From Juglans regia (lineage: Eukaryota; Streptophyta; Magnoliopsida; Fagales; Juglandaceae), in the NCBI RefSeq assembly GCF_001411555.2, contig NC_049908.1, positions 28,248,724 to 28,312,723 of the forward strand: 64,000 nt of DNA, written 5' to 3'. A program made the position numbers and the translations under genes. The notes below the pieces were generated by a model. The model was not told the origin of the DNA, made no database searches, and saw only the letters and a program-made list of their open reading frames with translations. Of the stretch, positions 21,686 to 33,778 are shown piece by piece (within the stretch, counting starts at the first letter, position 1; the number at the start of each line of letters is the position of its first letter).

Positions 21686-23984
21686 TGTAATACTCCAAAC
21701 CCAGGTGGCCTGAAGAATTACTACCTGTCACTTAAGAATATGTTTCCCAACACAACTAAAATAAAACTCCTAGAACTTGATTAGCAAAACTCAATTTCAT
21801 GTATTCAAAATAACCACATTAAAAACTCAACAAAGTCATTACCGCAGCAAAATAAACTAAGGAGTCCACAATCTCCCAGTAGTCATAACAAACCAAACTA
21901 TTAATTTCATAACTCTTACTAAACCCTAAACCCAATATATAATTAAATCTAAAAGACATTAAAACTAAGGGACATCAGAATTCCTTCTTCTAACATCATC
22001 TCCTCAGCTTAATCATGCTCACCAATCTAATCCAGGTCCTTAGTTGGACTCTCCACATCATCTGAAAAATATTATGAAGATAGGAGGGTGAGTTATCAAC
22101 AACTCAGTAAGCAAAGGACATATGCTAGCGTGCAAACATGAGCATTTACAAAGTATAGCATGCAGTACAAAATATTTTCCAGAGTTATCATGCAGAACAG
22201 AACATATTTTCAAAAGTAACAGAGCGATGATTTTAAGACAAGTAAAAACCCATAGTACTTTGGCATAACTTAAACTGAGCATCATCATCAAATTAAAACA
22301 GAGCATCTTACATAGCATAGACCATGTTTCACCCCCGTGGTAGGGTTGTGCTATCCCCAGTGGCCAAACCGGGCAGAGATAGAGGTGAAATCTTTCCCTT
22401 CTTCTTCTCGGAGTCCCGAGTGTGCACACAGGAAAGACCACAATAAAATCACTTTGTTTCCAAAGTGAGTACACTCAAAGACAGAGAAGTTGGTACCAAC
22501 CCAAACAGAGCAGAGCATAACAGAGCAGAGCAGAGACAAAGTCAGATACAAAATCAGTACACCATGCCAAAAGTTTTCAGATGCCATATCAAAATAAAAC
22601 AGAGTACCAAAACATAACCAGATCATTCTCACATACTGAAAATAAAAGTCGGAGCATATTTCTAAATAAATGCACAATTTTTCAGATTCTCAATATCGTT
22701 CTTTTTCTGATTTCAGAGACAACATGACAAAATTTAACTCATGTCTACACAATGCATGTCAGAACATATTTTTTATTTTTCACACAGATTTCATGAATAA
22801 TGCAAATAAGCGACCGAGGTTGATCTTTGTTTTCCCAAGCTCCCATTATATCACAAAATATGCAAGTTTTCATAAAGTCAACATCAGTCTTATTAACTTG
22901 TAAAACCTAGCACAGAAACCCCGCTTACCTGACTCCTGCAGCGTATTATCTATGCCTTGAATACAATCTTTATCAGTCTCGTCACCTATGTATAAAGACA
23001 TATGAACTAAGTATTAAAAACCAACACAATTTTGATCTAAAAATTTAAGACCCAATTTCTAAACCATATTTCAGCAAATAAAACTCAACTCAAACAGCCA
23101 TATAATCACTTGGACAGCCTACACTTCAACCCAAAATACCATATACCAATTTCAACATTGGCCTAAACACCCACTCATGAAATAATCCATCCTCAGAAAC
23201 CATTCCAACAAATGGTCTTCCGCTTACACAAACAAAATCCCAAAGAAAACACACGAACTACACTATATGAAGAACATGACCCAGAAATTTCATTGGAGTC
23301 AGATAAAAAAATTAAAGTGAAAGTGCGTGTGCGATGAGAAAAACAGAGAAAGAGAATGGGTTACCAGTGCAAGATAGTGTCACCGGATGTGGCTTCGATG
23401 GTTACAAGGCTTCAGAGATTAACGACAAAGCAGCACAAAATCACACAATAAAAGAAAGAGAAATCTGCATTGGAGAGGAAGAGAGAGTGCCGACAATGAG
23501 GGCCCTGAGTTTCGGAATCAAAGTGTAAAATGAGAGAGAGAGAGAGGGAGAGAGATACGTGTTGGCAAAATGGGAGAGGAAGAGGAGATGGGTCTATTGA
23601 GAGAGCTAAAGCTTTGAGGAGAAAAACCAACCACAAGGGTAAAATGGAACTACCGAGAACAGAGAATGGGAGTAGAGCAATTTTTGATAAAAACAGAGGA
23701 GAGGAAAAGAAAATGGGGAAACCGTCGGGCATGAAACCAGGACTCATAAAAATAGAAACCAAAAGGAGAGAAAGAAAAGAATCGGGGGAGGATAGGTACT
23801 GGGTGAGTGAAAATCAACTGGAAGAAAAACAAAAGAAAAACCGAAAAGAGAAAGAGGGGGAGAAACTATCAGGGAAGAGACTGATGCAAAAGAAAAACTC
23901 ACCCAAAACAACGCCGTATCAAGCTCTCCCTGAAAAGGCTGGGCCTTGATCTCGGGATCGGGCCTCACATCACTAGGTCTTACA
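21686..23984 (-). mobile_element. Solo LTR 1 in unit C (2299 bp)
   Basis: Begins TGTAATACTCC and ends GGTCTTACA (TG...CA), with a perfect 5-bp duplication TTGTG at 21681-21685 and 23985-23989. Units A and B have a single TTGT(T/G)AGCTTTGG at the same place. It shares blocks with solo LTR 2 in inverted orientation: the reverse complement contains CAGGTAAGCGGGGTTTCT, CACAACCCTACCACGGG and CTTACTGAGTTGTTGATAAC. No gag-pol sequence is present. Length suggests a large gypsy-type LTR, which is inference. Short open frames inside are not considered genes. Strand is given relative to LTR 2. Confidence 0.88.
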
Positions 23985-24125
23985 TTGTGAGCTTTGGAAA
24001 CAGATTTTCTATGACTTTCCAAAGGACATAAAAATAAATTAGAAAATATTTTTATAAGAAAATATCACAAATAAAATTACCGTAAAATAACTATCACATT
24101 CAGCCAATGTTGTACAACCTTTATT

Positions 24126-27027
24126 TGTAACACCCGGACCCCAAATTGGTATAGTTGGACTATGGATTTTATTTATTTATTTATTTGAGCTTGATATTTT
24201 AAGTTTTTATATTACAGACTTAAGTAGTGATTTATTTTATTTTATTTTATTTATTTAGAGATCTTGGCCGTTTATTTTTATTTTTTTCCCCGCATGTTTT
24301 ATTTTTATTTTTTTGTTTTTCTTCTCTTTCCGTCTATATTTTTTTCACATGGCTTATTTCCGTCGCCCACAGCATGCATGCACACACACGGCTTACCCTT
24401 TCATCCGCACACACGTCTCTTTTATCCCTAGGGTTTTTCTTTGGTTTTGCTATATTTATTTACGTTACACTTTTCACGCACACTGCACAGCCCAACCCCT
24501 CTTGCCGTTGCATTCATCTTCCCCAAGGCTCTTCCTCCTCCACACCATGAGTCCTTCCCATAGCGCAGCCATGCAGCACCTGAACCACTGCTACAAACGA
24601 GCCAAGCACGAAACACTCGAACCACATCCCGCACGACGGAAGCAACCAGCTGCGCCTTGTTGCAGCATCGTGGGACTGCCCCCACCGCCTAGTCTTTCTG
24701 TGTCATCAAACAGGAACCAGCTCCACTCACACGGCAACGACACCACAAGCCACCAGACCCACCCATTGACCCATACTCCTCAGCCGTTCAACATATAAAC
24801 GCCACCATCACCATCGTCCGCTGAAAGGAAAAGAACCGGAGCTGCTTTGTTTTGGAACCATGGAAACAGAGTATTGTCGCTCAAAGTGATAACCATGCCT
24901 TGCCCCAGTTGCGCAATGCCGCCACCGCCAGTAGCATCAGACCACACCGAAAAGCAAGCATCCACCCACTAGAGGTGTCCAACGCCACTACCCGAAGCCC
25001 CCATGCACGCCGCATGATACGTAAACTCCTCTCATCTCTCCCTCTCACTCTCCGTGCTCTCTCGCGTTTCACCCTCGCTCTCTCATTAGTTGGTCTCTCT
25101 ATCTCAGTGCCCTGCCGTCGTGACCACTGTCATCCACCGCCCAGCCCTTTTGCCCCGCCACACGTTTCACTTCACTCTCGGTGAGCCTCCGTGCGTTTAT
25201 TAGTCTCTGTATTTTTTTTTTTTTTTATTTCACAGTGTTAATAGGATAGTTTAGTTGTGATGCAAGTCTTTAAGTTAAAATAAAAACAACGTGTTTTAAA
25301 TACATTATTACCCTTCGAGTAAATTGTGTTAGTATGTTTTAAACTTTTATTTTTTATACTAGTAGACTCATTTTATTTATGTTTACATAGACATCTTAAG
25401 TATTTTATCATGTTATTAAGTAAATGTTTATTTTAAGAGTAAACAATATTGGTGTAATGTTATTTCTATATTTTAGATATATTTTAGTCTATTTATTAAT
25501 AGTTATGGTTTATTTTAAAATATTTTGGGATAATTATATTACTTAGTATTAAACTTCATAAGTTGTTTTCATTAATAAATAGGGCTGACTTTTAAATGTT
25601 TTAGTCATAGTATTAAATTAGCATTGACGATTTTAGAAAGTGATGATTGGTAATTTTAGGTTTTGAGGAATTAAATAGGTTATTTTATAAGTTTAGAATT
25701 AAATATCGAAATACGTGATTAATTGAAAATTTATGAGAATTACGTGATTATTTTATAGGTGACGATTAATTATTGTCCAACGTTTTTGAGGAATTTCGAA
25801 AAAACTAAGAAGTTCAGGTAAGCGGGGTTTCTATACTAGACTTTGCATTAAAATAAAATGTGCTGAGGTTATTTTTTAGAAAATATACATATTTGATTTT
25901 GAAAAAAAATTTGAACTATCTCGGTTATTTGTTTTGCACTATTCATGAGATTCTGTTTAAGAAGAAATTATTTTCTGTCATGACTGGTGTAGACATGAGC
26001 TTATTTTTGACATTCTGTTTCTGAACTTTGAAAAAGAGAGTGAATATGAAATTTTGTGCATAAATTATGTTGTGTAATGATTTTGTTCTGTTCTGAAGAT
26101 TTTCTGTACTCTGATATGATCTGATGTGATTTCTGAAAACCTCTGGCATAACATTCTGTTTCTGTCTCTGTTCTGCTTTGACCTCACTACGGGTGTAAAA
26201 CTGTGGCCTCTGTTCGGGTTGGTACTAACTTTTCTGTTTCTGGTGCACCCACTTTAGAAACAAAGTGGTTTTCTGCATGATCTTTCCTATGTGCACACTC
26301 GAGGCTCTGAGAATGAATAAGGGGAAGATTCACATTCTGTTCCTGCTCGGTTAGCTACCGGGGTTTGCACAACCCTACCACGGGAGTTAAACATTGTATT
26401 TGTTCTGATATGATAAGATAAGATGTGATATTTCAGTTTATGCTATGCCAAAGGGATTTTGATTATGAATATTTTTGAATTTTCGCTTTGATATTTTTGA
26501 TAATATGTTCTGACGCTGCATTTTGAAAACATTATTCTGATTCTGCATTCTAAAAGAAAATATTTTTGTTCTGCATTCTGAACTCTGTAAATACTCATGT
26601 TTACATACTAGTATATGTCTTCTGCTTACTGAGTTGTTGATAACTCACCCCTTATCTCCATATATTTTTCAGATAATTTTGATGGTTCAGCTGAAGAACA
26701 AGAGAAGAAAGTTTTAGCAGATGTGATGATCAGAGTGGAATAAGTGTCCGAGGGTATAAGTGCTTAATTGAGAGTCGTAGTTAGTAAACTGAATTTATGT
26801 TTCGGATATTTTTATTTGATGAGTTAAAGATAATTTTGAGTTTTAGAGAGTTTTTAATTTATGTTATTAAGATTTTCTTTATTGTCCCTATTGAGGAACT
26901 TAGATATTTGGATTGATTTAATTGATTAATATTTTATTAGATTTTTCGGATTTTATAGTTGTACTATTTAAGTTGATTTGAGATATTAAGAGTTAACTCT
27001 CCGGACTTTCGGGAATAGAGCGTTACA
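24126..27027 (+). mobile_element. Solo LTR 2 in unit C (2902 bp)
   Basis: Begins TGTAACACCCGGACC and ends GAGCGTTACA, with a perfect 5-bp duplication TTATT at 24121-24125 and 27028-27032. Units A and B carry the uninterrupted TTTATTAATAATAA. The left third (24300-25190) is C-rich with long but unconvincing open frames. The right half contains the conserved blocks shared in inverse orientation with solo LTR 1 (GGTAAGCGGGG near 25819, CACAACCCTACCACGGG near 26368, CTTACTGAGTTGTTGATAAC near 26625). It is a related but clearly diverged family member. Confidence 0.88.
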
Positions 27028-27276
27028 TTATTAATAATAAAAATCATCATATTAAGTCATATTAATTTCTTGATTTTCGTTTTATAATTTTTAAATACAT
27101 ATATATACACATAACGAATCCAAATGGCAAAAATTGCAGGAAATATTTTTGGAGCCAATTTTTTTATATTTTAAATTTTGATGACCGGAGTCTCTGTTCA
27201 AAACTTAAAAATCCGTTTTATTTTCAAATATCACAAAGACTTATTTCCCATACACTGCTTTCCCCTCTCTCTACGA

Positions 27277-27307
<31 letters not shown>

Positions 27308-27434
27308 ACATATATAGATGTATATATATATTATATATCGTCCAACTGAAGGATTTCCGGATTCATTTGAAAGTGTGTGTGGGTTATTCTGATCTCAAAT
27401 AGTTTGCCTAAAAGAAGATAGTAAAAGCGAAGAT

Positions 27435-29961
27435 ATGGTTCGTGGTGGGAAGTTTCTCTCGTTGAATCAGAAGCATTGTGAGTTATTTGAGTCTCATGAA
27501 CAGTCAAATAACCTGCCGTTTGAGTCTAGCAATAACAATAGAAGCTCTGCTTGTGCGCTTCAGATCCAAGAGGCAGCAAATCCGAGGCTGATGCAAACAC
27601 CAGCAGACACTGAGGAAAAGGTGTCTTGAAGCACTCTTTTCTTTCTCCCTTTCATTCTCCCATTGTATGTCGACCAAGATTAATTGTTTCTTAACTAACG
27701 TCTGGTTTTCTTGATCTTTTTCTTGATGAGTTTATGGCTGCTTATCCGCGGGTTTATGCATGGGGTTCAAACAGTACGTCATATCTGTGGTTGCCTCAGG
27801 GGTGTTGTTTCTGGTTTGAGGTTTTGGAAAGGTTTTGTGTATCTGCATGGGGGGTTTTGGTATCTGCATGCAGCATCTGTACTACTCATTGCTGGGGCTT
27901 ATATATAGTGTATGTATATATGGATATATGTATATATATATATATATTTAATATTTATATTAAACTCTATCCCTCAAGTTTGGTTTCTGTTCAAAAGATT
28001 GATCTTTTTATTCTTTTCGCCATTTTTGGAAGTGAACAATGTAGATTTCTGTTCTTTGCGCATGCATTGATATAAATTAATAAGGTTGGTTTCTGTTGTT
28101 CTGATATCATTCATGAATTACACGCTTAAGTTCTAAACTTCTTCTCTCTCTCTCTCTCTCTCTCGTTTTTTTTTTTGCCACTTTAAACATAATTTGTAGG
28201 CTAAGTTGATTGAAGCTCTTCTGTGCTTGCGTCCTATTGGTTTGACACTCTCGAACATGGCCCCTTTCTTGGGCTTGGATGAACTGGGCGTTTCCCATGC
28301 AGAAAACACTACTAAATGTACTGATGCTGTTGCTGGGAGTAGTAGTCACAGCTCAGGTCATTCTGGGGTTCAAGAAAAGGCCCGTACTGATAATAAGATC
28401 AAGTTGAAGGCTTCAAACTTCCTCGCATCATTTATTAGAATCGGCTCGTGGAAGGTGATACCCGGAACTTGAAATCTGAAATTAATAAATAATCAAAGAC
28501 TTAAAGACACAATAAAATAAAATAAACAATAAGAATATCTGACTGAAAAATGAGCAGGTTGTTGCTAAACGTGAAGGTGCTTTGGTGGCAAAGTGTTACT
28601 ATGCAAAGAAAAAGATGGTGTGGGAAATTTTGAAGGATAGTTTGAAGAGCAAGATTGAAATACAGTGGTCTCAAGTTCTAGCAATTAGAGCTTCAATGGT
28701 GGAAGGTCAGCCTGGAATTCTGGAAATTGAGGTCATTCTCTTTATATATATCCTTAAATTGATATAGTCTTTTTTCTTCCTTGTTCAAGTCTCAATTCAT
28801 CATAGTGTTGTTACTTTTTTCAGCTCAGTAGTCCACCTGCATTCTATATAGAAGCCAAACCAAGGCCGAGGAAACATACTCTTTGGAAAAATAGTTCAGA
28901 TTTCACTGATGGTCAAGCTCTAATTCACAGGTTTATTTGTTTTTTTAATAAACAATATGCTTATATATATCACATAAGCTCTTATATTGAATGTTAATTT
29001 CTCACTGACACGCTATCTATATATATATATAGGAGGCACTATCTTGAACTTCCTCCAGGTGCACTTGACAAACACTTTGAGAAGCTCCTTCAATGCGACA
29101 GCCGGATGTTAATTTTGAGCATGAGACCATTCCCAAGTTTGAGTTCTCCTTTCTTCCACTCAGATCAAGATCATTTCTACAATGCGACAAGAGAACTTTC
29201 TTTGGATTACAATAGAGATAGGCCAAACATCAGCAGCTCCAGTAATTTGCAGTCGCCTTTCTCGAATATTGTCCCTACTCCTTTTCTGGTTGACATGCAA
29301 CAAGTTCAAGCTTATCAACAAACCAATTACCAACCATGCTTTAGTATCAATGATCCAACAGGTATTGAATTGCAGTAATTTTCTTCCTTTTCAGAACTAT
29401 GCATGTCAAGGTTTTGACACCCAAAAATAGTACTGCTCTTTTAACTTTCTTTTACAAATGTTTTGTGAAGGGATGGTTATGAATTTCCCTCTGCATTTTG
29501 TTGAGAATATTAGAAACCAAGGAGCAGAAAATCCAATGATGGGAATGATCTGGGGTCAAGGAATGATCCATTCTGCAAATATCCTGGGAAGAGATCAGAT
29601 TCAAGAACCATTTTCAATATTAGCTACATCATCAGATGATCATTTGAGTGATCAGATCATTCAAGATCCGTACAGAAATATTCCTTTGGAAATCCAAATG
29701 AATCCAACCGTACCTTTTCAAAACTATAATCAAAACTACAGTGGATGGGCTCCTAATTATGCTGAGCAAGTGGGGACGTTTAGTTCAGAATCTCAAATAT
29801 ACGATCTGAATGGAGTTTTAAACCAACTGAATCCGAGTGACGTCGAACTTCTTCAATGCAATGATGATCATGATCAGAACGGGTACATAGTCGAGAAGTC
29901 CTTTTTCTGGAAAAAGGATGCATGAAACTGACGATGATTTTGCAGATTTCATCATAATTAA
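27435..29961 (+). CDS. ASG1-like plant protein, copy C (7 exons)
   Basis: Exons by homology and GT-AG borders: 27435-27620, 28200-28454, 28558-28731, 28824-28930, 29033-29361, 29471-29882 and 29946-29961, giving about 492 residues. No stop or frameshift was found. If the last intron is retained, the frame ends at about 29925. Domain layout is as in copy A: N-terminal region, IGSW, VAKCYYAKKKMVWEIL, KIEIQWS, PRPRKHTLW, HFEKLLQCD, and a Gln/Asn-rich tail. From about 28005 to 29648 the nucleotide sequence is essentially identical to copy A, while exon 1, intron 1 and the 3' end share variants with copy B. The upstream region is displaced by two solo LTRs lying about 0.4-5.7 kb before the start codon, which could alter expression. 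It may still be regulated by the roughly 400 bp of conserved proximal sequence. Confidence 0.72.
28005..29648 (+). repeat. Near-identity tract shared with 6485-8127
   Basis: Line-by-line comparison of the two copies shows one 1-bp length difference in a TA-rich intron stretch (about 7449 versus 28969) and no substitution that I could find. Differences resume immediately outside: GATCTGATC versus GATTGATC on the left, GAGAGATCAG versus GAGTGATCAG on the right. Confidence 0.8.
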
Positions 29962-30063
29962 TAAAGAATAATAAGAGAGATTGATGCGTCAGCAACATTA
30001 ACCCCCAACAAGGCCGCATGCATTCAAGCTGCCTCCAAAGTCTCACTACAAGCTGCAGAAGGA

Positions 30064-30689
30064 GGAAAATAGTGTTTTACCACTTTGCATTTTATGTAAT
30101 TTGATATATTTTTATGCAGTGTTTGATGCAATTCGAGGATGCTGATTTTATTTAATTTGATGTATTTTATGCTCTCTGAATTTTTGGATGTAATTACTAA
30201 ATTACTAATTAATATAACATAAAGTATTAATCTTATTATTCATGTCTATTAATCTTATAACATAAAATTAATATAATATTTGTTATAATATAAAATTAAC
30301 ATTAAAAGTTTTAATATAACATTTGATTTATGATATAACATAAATTAATCTTATATTTTTAATATATTTTGATATTAATATATAAATTTTAATTTTAGAA
30401 CTTTTTAGTCAAAAATTATAAAATGAGTGAAATGGGTCAATCATTTGTTAAAGTTTTGTTAGAGTATAATTTTATTTATCCGTAAAGCTGGAAAAATTAG
30501 ATTGGACTAGACCGAAACTGAAAAAATTAGAAGTTTCGATTTTGGTGGTTAATCGATTCGGTATCAATTTTTAAATTTTTAAAATCGGTATATACCAGTT
30601 TGGTTCTATAAAATGTTTTAAATCAGATCGAACCAGACCAGTTACACCCATAATTGAATAATAAAAAAACAAAGAGATGTAATTTACTA
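30064..30689. other. AT-rich spacer after unit C
   Basis: No gene. Around 30480-30655 is a degenerate repeat with ACCGAAAC, CGATTCGGTAT and GAACCAGACCAGTTACACCC motifs. The last motif is present inverted at about 30924-30944. Confidence 0.5.
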
Positions 30690-30915
30690 TTCTCTCTCTC
30701 TCTCTCTCCCCACCAAAGTAGCGTACTTTGAAACTGTGAGAGAGAGACACATTAATCTCTCTTCCTGAAAATCACTAAGCTCTCTAGTGGATTTAGGAGT
30801 ACTATGATCACTTGAACGTCATTCGATATTTTAGAGGCAGCAGGTCATCTAGGATCACACTGAGAACACCTTAACAAAGTCGTTCGTCCAGATTAGCTTT
30901 TCTTTGCTATGTAAT
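30690..30915. repeat. Duplicated leader-like block 1 (matches 42105-42350)
   Basis: A CT tract, then AGTAGCGTACTTTGAAACTGTGAGA, CCTGAAAA, GAACGTCATTCGATATTTTAGA and GTCGTTCGTCCAGATTAGC all recur in order at 42105-42350, with scattered differences. The other copy ends in CCAGGTTAGC, resembling a splice donor, so this could be a duplicated 5' leader exon. Confidence 0.7.
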
Positions 30916-32230
30916 TAGGAATGTAACTGGTCTGGTCTGGTTTTGAATAAAATTTAGGACCGAACCAGTATGCATTGATTTTACAATTTCGAAAACTGAT
31001 TATGCACCAGTTTGGTCCAGTTTTTCAGTTTTAATAAAATGCAAAATTTTCATAAACAAATCTGTTTATAAAAAAAATGCTTCAAAAAAATATGTTTTAT
31101 TAAAAATCTATTACTATTTACAAAAATCTGCTTTATAAAAAAATCTACTATAAAAAAACAAAAAAAGCTGAAAGCGGAAATTTGCTATAAGCCTATAATA
31201 TAACTGCTACAATAATGGAAAACAAAAAATCTACAATAAAAAGGAAATTCATCTAATCTAGTATGTGTAGAGCATCCATACTTTGTTTTATAACTTTGTT
31301 AGTGGAATTCTTGAGAACCTAATTGCAAAACCCTCGAATAACACTAGTTTTTTTTCCAATGACAAGATTCTAAATTCTTGGGAAATGAAAAAATTCTTGT
31401 ATTATAATAAACAGGAAATGAACAAAACTACTCATCTGTAACAATTCTAGAAATATCTCTGCATTTAAAAAATATAAATTATTCTTGGGATGAGATGTTA
31501 ACTCAAACAACTTGGTACAATATGTGGATGTATTGAGATTTCTTACAATTTTCAGCTCTTTAACACATTTTATAATTTGAAGACTGGTAGACACTACACA
31601 CAATATGTTATTTAATGTTGTCTATGTGCAGCATTTAATATACGATTCTAGCTAACAGGCAGGTTATGTATTCAAGATTTAATCTTTGAGAGTGGATCTG
31701 AAGATCCTGCCTTAATGAGGTTCGAGGTCATGAAATGGAAATCGTTCTAGCTAGATATAACCATCCGTCATTCAAATGGTGCATTGGGTTGTTATTTTAT
31801 GAAGGTGTTTTGATAGCTGAGTTACGGCCGGGAAAAAAGACAAACATATGGTCGTATATATTCAGTGATTCACAATGACACAAACATCAAAATTCTTCAC
31901 ATTGATTACAGATCTAATAAAATCGAGAAAAAAACAAAGCAAAAGACGAACACTTCTTGCTATAAACCATGATCACACGCAATTCCAAAGAGAGAGATAG
32001 AGAGAGAGTGTGTACAAATAGCTTACCAATCAATGCAAGAGTGAGAGAGAAATAGAGAGATAATGTGCGACGAATGGAGTATAGAGGGAAGGGGTTACGA
32101 AGGAGTCACGGAGGGGTTGGAAAGGGAGGGATGCGACGGAGGGCTAGCCACTAGGGTTTCTAGAGATTCAAAGGAGCGGGAATGAAATTGGAGATCGAAG
32201 ATTCAGGGGAGGGAGGAGAATGAAAAGTAA
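30916..32230. other. AT-rich spacer
   Basis: No convincing gene. Around 30920-31040 is an inverted relative of the 30480-30655 repeat (TGTAACTGGTCTGGTCTGG). 31980-32200 is purine-rich with GAGAGA runs. Confidence 0.5.
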
Positions 32231-32285
32231 TGTTGAAACGGCGTCGTTTGGATTGAAATTGGACCCAAACGACGCCGTTTCAACA
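32231..32285. repeat. Perfect 21-bp inverted repeat
   Basis: Left arm 32231-32251 (TGTTGAAACGGCGTCGTTTG plus G) and right arm 32265-32285 are exact reverse complements, separated by 13 nt. The AAACG-CG-CGTTT core resembles palindromes at plant mobile-element ends. Confidence 0.9.
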
Positions 32286-32315
32286 GACGGTTTATTTAAA
32301 AATAAAAATAAAAAA

Positions 32316-32353
32316 TTGAATTGCGTGAAACGACACCGTTTTACGCAATTCAA
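32316..32353. repeat. 17-bp inverted repeat, one mismatch
   Basis: Left arm 32316-32332 (TTGAATTGCGTGAAACG) pairs with 32337-32353 (CGTTTTACGCAATTCAA), with a 4-nt loop. It lies 30 bp after the 32231-32285 palindrome. Confidence 0.85.
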
Positions 32354-33140
32354 TTTCAATTTTGCTCCCTCAGTGGACTTAAATGACACTGTTTAAGTTC
32401 AATTTTATACTAAATGGCGACGTTTCTTAATTCTTAAATGAGGTTTTTTTTAACTTAGTTTCAATTTATCTTTTTAGCACATAAATTAATAAAAAACAAT
32501 TATTTAGATTAATAAAATTAAAATTAAGTAAACTATTTAATGTGAATTATTTAATTAACTCATTAAAAAATAATTAATTAAAATTATTTTTATAATGTTA
32601 ATTGCTAATTTGTTACTAACTTAAAGTATGTCAATGTATTATGATAATTGTCAATATATTAAACTTTTTCGTTTTTACATTTGTATATGATTAATAAATA
32701 ATTGTATTAGGTATTTTACAAAAAATTATCTAATAGAAATGTATTTATCAAAATTAATAATATTATAATACTAAATAACTATGGACCATACCAATACTAA
32801 TAGTAATATTAAAATACTAATACTATATACTATACTAATAGTGATATTAATACTAACATATTAAGTTAACTATACTATTATACATATATTATGTTATAAC
32901 TCTTATAATATATTAATATATACTAATACTATATATTATACTATTATAGTGTTACTACTACATATAGTGTGTGTGTGTGTATATATAAATTATAGTGATA
33001 TAGTAGTACTAATACCATATGTTATACATTATTGAATATATATTATATATTATATAATAATAAATTGATATTAAATTATTACTAATACTATATACTATAC
33101 TAATAGTGATATTAATACTATATATAATTATAGTGACTTA
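32354..33140. other. Very AT-rich spacer
   Basis: No gene. Repetitive ACTAATAGTGATATTAATACTATAT-like motifs, and a GT microsatellite near 32970. Confidence 0.5.
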
Positions 33141-33300
33141 GGAGACGTTTGGATTCGCAAGTCATTTCAGCTCATCTCAACTCGTCTCACTATTATTCAT
33201 TACTATTCAACAACTTTAACTCACAAATCTCACTACTATTCACAACTCATTTCAGTTCATCTCAAATCATCTCAAATCATCTTCGAATCCAAACATCTCC
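33141..33300. mobile_element. MITE, PIF/Harbinger (Tourist)-like, 160 bp
   Basis: Terminal inverted repeats GGAGACGTTTGGATTCG and (inverted) GGAGATGTTTGGATTCG, with a TTA duplication at 33138-33140 and 33301-33303. The interior is made of CATCTCAA(C/A)TC-type repeats. A complete, well-preserved element. Confidence 0.85.
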
Positions 33301-33703
33301 TTAGTTATAGTGAATCAATGATTAGTATAACTATATATTAGTATTTATTATAGTAATTTGAATTAGTATAACTATATAATAGTATTAGTATTAGGGCATA
33401 AAATGTAATTAATATATATTAATATACTAATGTATACTAATTAATTAAAGTGAGATGTAATTAGTATACTAATATATATTAGTATTGCTAATGTATTATG
33501 TATTTATTAAAAAAAATATGTTAAGAATTTATTAGGCCATAAAATATTATTAATATATATTTTCTGTTTAAAATATATGACTAAATAAATTTTTATGTTT
33601 AAGATTAAAATTTTATGTTATATATAATATAAAAAATATTATATAATATTTTATAAAAATTAATATAAAATATATAAAATAGTGAACCGATGCAATCTAA
33701 AAA

Positions 33704-33778
33704 GGAGGAATGCTTGGGAGCAGCCGGAAGCCGCAGCACACCGCCCAATTTTTTTTTTTTTTTTTTCCACTCAATGCA
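33704..33778. repeat. Direct repeat copy 1 (matches 34207-34277)
   Basis: AATGCTTGGGAGCAGCCGGAAGCC, a CACAC segment, then a T-run and CACTCAATGCAC. The second copy 500 bp downstream reads AATGCTAGGCATCAGCCGGA followed by the same features. Confidence 0.7.

Larger units (their letters stand above)
19628..30063 (+). repeat. Tandem segmental duplication, unit C
   Basis: Third unit. It keeps the LINE remnant and the ASG1-like gene, but is expanded by two solo LTRs (5.2 kb together). It stops at about 30063, within the 3' flank block (AAGCTGCAGAAGGA then divergence), so the SINE and MITE array present downstream in A and B is missing. Confidence 0.8.

Noticed and set aside
22058..22677. Minus-strand frames of 138 and 108 codons rich in Cys and Leu
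   Set aside because: Inside solo LTR 1; overlapping frames with no family resemblance.
23530..23949. 139-codon plus-strand open frame
   Set aside because: It lies inside solo LTR 1, is dominated by Glu/Lys/Arg from purine-rich DNA, and has no recognisable domain.
24313..25184. Several 107-161-codon frames on both strands
   Set aside because: All fall inside solo LTR 2. Low-complexity His/Pro/Ser composition on overlapping frames indicates C-rich DNA, not a gene.
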